Shown in pieces: positions 6,540 to 7,473 of a DNA stretch of 7,473 nt. The notes beneath the pieces are model-generated. The model did no database searches and was not told the DNA's origin. It saw only the letters and a program-made list of their open reading frames with translations. Positions within the stretch are counted from its first letter, which is position 1, and the number at the start of each line of letters is the position of its first letter. The stretch lies in the NCBI GenBank assembly GCA_023437755.1, contig JAEZFJ010000422.1, positions 1-7,473 of the forward strand, given 5' to 3'. Position numbers and translations under genes: made by a program. The stretch is from Pseudomonadota bacterium (GTDB lineage: Bacteria; Pseudomonadota; Alphaproteobacteria; Rhizobiales; Devosiaceae).

Positions 6540-6545
6540 CTCCTT
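6540..6545 (-). promoter_or_regulatory. Shine-Dalgarno that fixes the ccoO GTG start
   Basis: The minus strand reads AAGGAG, which overlaps the ccoN TAA stop and stands 8 bases before the GTG at 6531. The next in-frame ATG is far inside the gene, beyond the membrane anchor, so this site decides the start. Confidence 0.8.
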
Positions 6546-7473
6546 ACTCTGCAGGCTGAAGTTGTGCGGGGACGGCCATTGGCCGTTCGGTCCGGACCTT
6601 GCCGGCGATCGTCATGCCGACGTTGTAGGCCATCACCAAAGCACCAGCGAGGTAGAGCAGACCGCCCGCAGCGCGCATCACGTAGTAGGGGTGGAGGGCC
6701 GCGACGGTTTCGGCGAAGGAGTAGACCAGGAAGCCCTGGCTATCGTATTCGCGCCACATCAGGCCCTGCATGATGCCGGACACCCACATCACCGCGGCGT
6801 AGACGACGATGCCGAGGGTGGCGAGCCAGAAGTGCCAGTTGACCATGCGCATCGAGTAGAGCCGCTCGCGGCCCCACAGGCGCGGTACCATGAAGTAGAC
6901 GGCACCGAAGGTGATCATGCCGACCCAGCCCAGCGCACCCGAGTGCACGTGACCGATGGTCCAGTCGGTATAATGGCTGAGCCCGTTGACCGCCTTGATC
7001 GACATCACCGGCCCTTCGAAGGTCGACATGCCATAGAAGGCGACCGCAATCACCATCATGCGGATGATGGGGTCGGTCCGCATCTTGTCCCACGCACCGC
7101 GCAGGGTCATGAGGCCGTTGATCATGCCGCCCCAGCTCGGCATCCACAGCACCACCGAGAACACCATGCCAAGGGTCTGCGCCCAGTCGGGAAGCGCGGT
7201 GTAATGAAGGTGGTGCGGACCGGCCCAGATATAGAGGAAGATCAGTGCCCAGAAGTGAATGATGGACAGCCGGTAGGAATAGACTGGCCGCTCGGCCTGC
7301 TTGGGCATGTAGTAGTACATCATGCCGAGAAAGCCCGCGGTGAGGAAGAAGCCGACGGCGTTGTGGCCGTACCACCACTGGGTCAGTGCGTCCTGAACGC
7401 CCGAGAACAACGAGTAGCTCTTGGCGCCGAACGGCGACACCGGCATTGCGAGGTTGTTGACGATGTGCAGGAG
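6544..7473 (-). CDS. ccoN: cbb3-type cytochrome c oxidase subunit I CcoN (FixN), C-terminal part
   Basis: The last 309 codons are present; the reading frame is open to the right edge with LLHIVNNLAMP at the cut. The ATG at 7446 is internal, not the true start. CcoN proteins are usually about 470-550 residues, so roughly 160-240 residues lie outside. CcoN is the haem b / haem b3-CuB catalytic subunit that reduces oxygen to water and pumps protons. Numbering from the cut, visible active-site residues are Y35 in WWYGHNAVGFF (the tyrosine crosslinked to a CuB histidine in this family), the CuB pair H87-H88 in GPHHLHY, E153 in FEGPVMS, and the two haem ligands H175 and H177 in GHVHSGALGW. The first CuB histidine lies outside the window. 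The protein ends in a short soluble tail rich in P, A and Q. The stop is followed directly by the ccoO ribosome binding site. Confidence 0.97.
   Translation of the reverse strand, partial: LLHIVNNLAMPVSPFGAKSYSLFSGVQDALTQWWYGHNAVGFFLTAGFLGMMYYYMPKQAERPVYSYRLSIIHFWALIFLYIWAGPHHLHYTALPDWAQTLGMVFSVVLWMPSWGGMINGLMTLRGAWDKMRTDPIIRMMVIAVAFYGMSTFEGPVMSIKAVNGLSHYTDWTIGHVHSGALGWVGMITFGAVYFMVPRLWGRERLYSMRMVNWHFWLATLGIVVYAAVMWVSGIMQGLMWREYDSQGFLVYSFAETVAALHPYYVMRAAGGLLYLAGALVMAYNVGMTIAGKVRTERPMAVPAQLQPAE

Noticed and set aside
7444..7446. The ATG at 7446 as the start of a short 300-residue CcoN
   Set aside because: The frame stays open to the window edge with LLHIVNNLA, which continues the conserved CcoN sequence upstream, so the gene is cut by the window and not truncated.
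1..7473. An undescribed defence, mobile or signalling system hidden in the window
   Set aside because: Every substantial stretch is accounted for by cbb3 oxidase, its assembly factors or hemN. The two intergenic gaps (59 and 148 bases) hold only promoter, ribosome binding and terminator signals. I saw no direct repeats, IS ends, tRNA-like folds or CRISPR pattern.

Overview
The window carries the genes for a cbb3-type (C-family) haem-copper terminal oxidase and its assembly factors, all on the minus strand. The source is a GC-rich proteobacterium. The gene set, the short single-HMA-domain form of CcoI and the TTGAC-N4-GTCAA boxes fit an alphaproteobacterium, possibly of the Sphingomonadales. 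That placement is inferred from general resemblance only, not from a search.

In transcription order (high to low coordinates), the window opens inside ccoN, whose N-terminal part lies beyond the right edge. It continues with ccoO, ccoQ and ccoP, closely packed or overlapping. Forty-odd bases after the ccoP stop is a GC-rich hairpin that resembles an intrinsic terminator. A palindromic FNR/FixK-type box lies just beyond it and marks the likely promoter of a second unit, ccoG-ccoH-ccoI-ccoS. Every junction in that unit is a 4-base ATGA overlap. A second, nearly identical box overlaps the ccoS stop codon and precedes the 5' end of hemN, which runs off the left edge.

The genes form one functional programme for low-oxygen respiration. 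CcoN is the catalytic subunit, CcoO and CcoP are the membrane c-type cytochromes that feed it electrons, and CcoQ is a small membrane subunit. CcoG, CcoH, CcoI and CcoS handle copper and cofactor delivery and assembly. HemN makes protoporphyrin precursors without oxygen, which supports haem supply when oxygen is scarce. The two matching boxes suggest that one oxygen-responsive CRP/FNR-family regulator controls both the assembly operon and hemN.

Coding density is very high. The only non-coding stretches are 146-204 and 4588-4735, and there is no stretch over 300 bases without a gene. I see no mobile element, CRISPR array, tRNA or rRNA. Nothing here looks like an undescribed system; the points worth a second look are small regulatory and sequence details.
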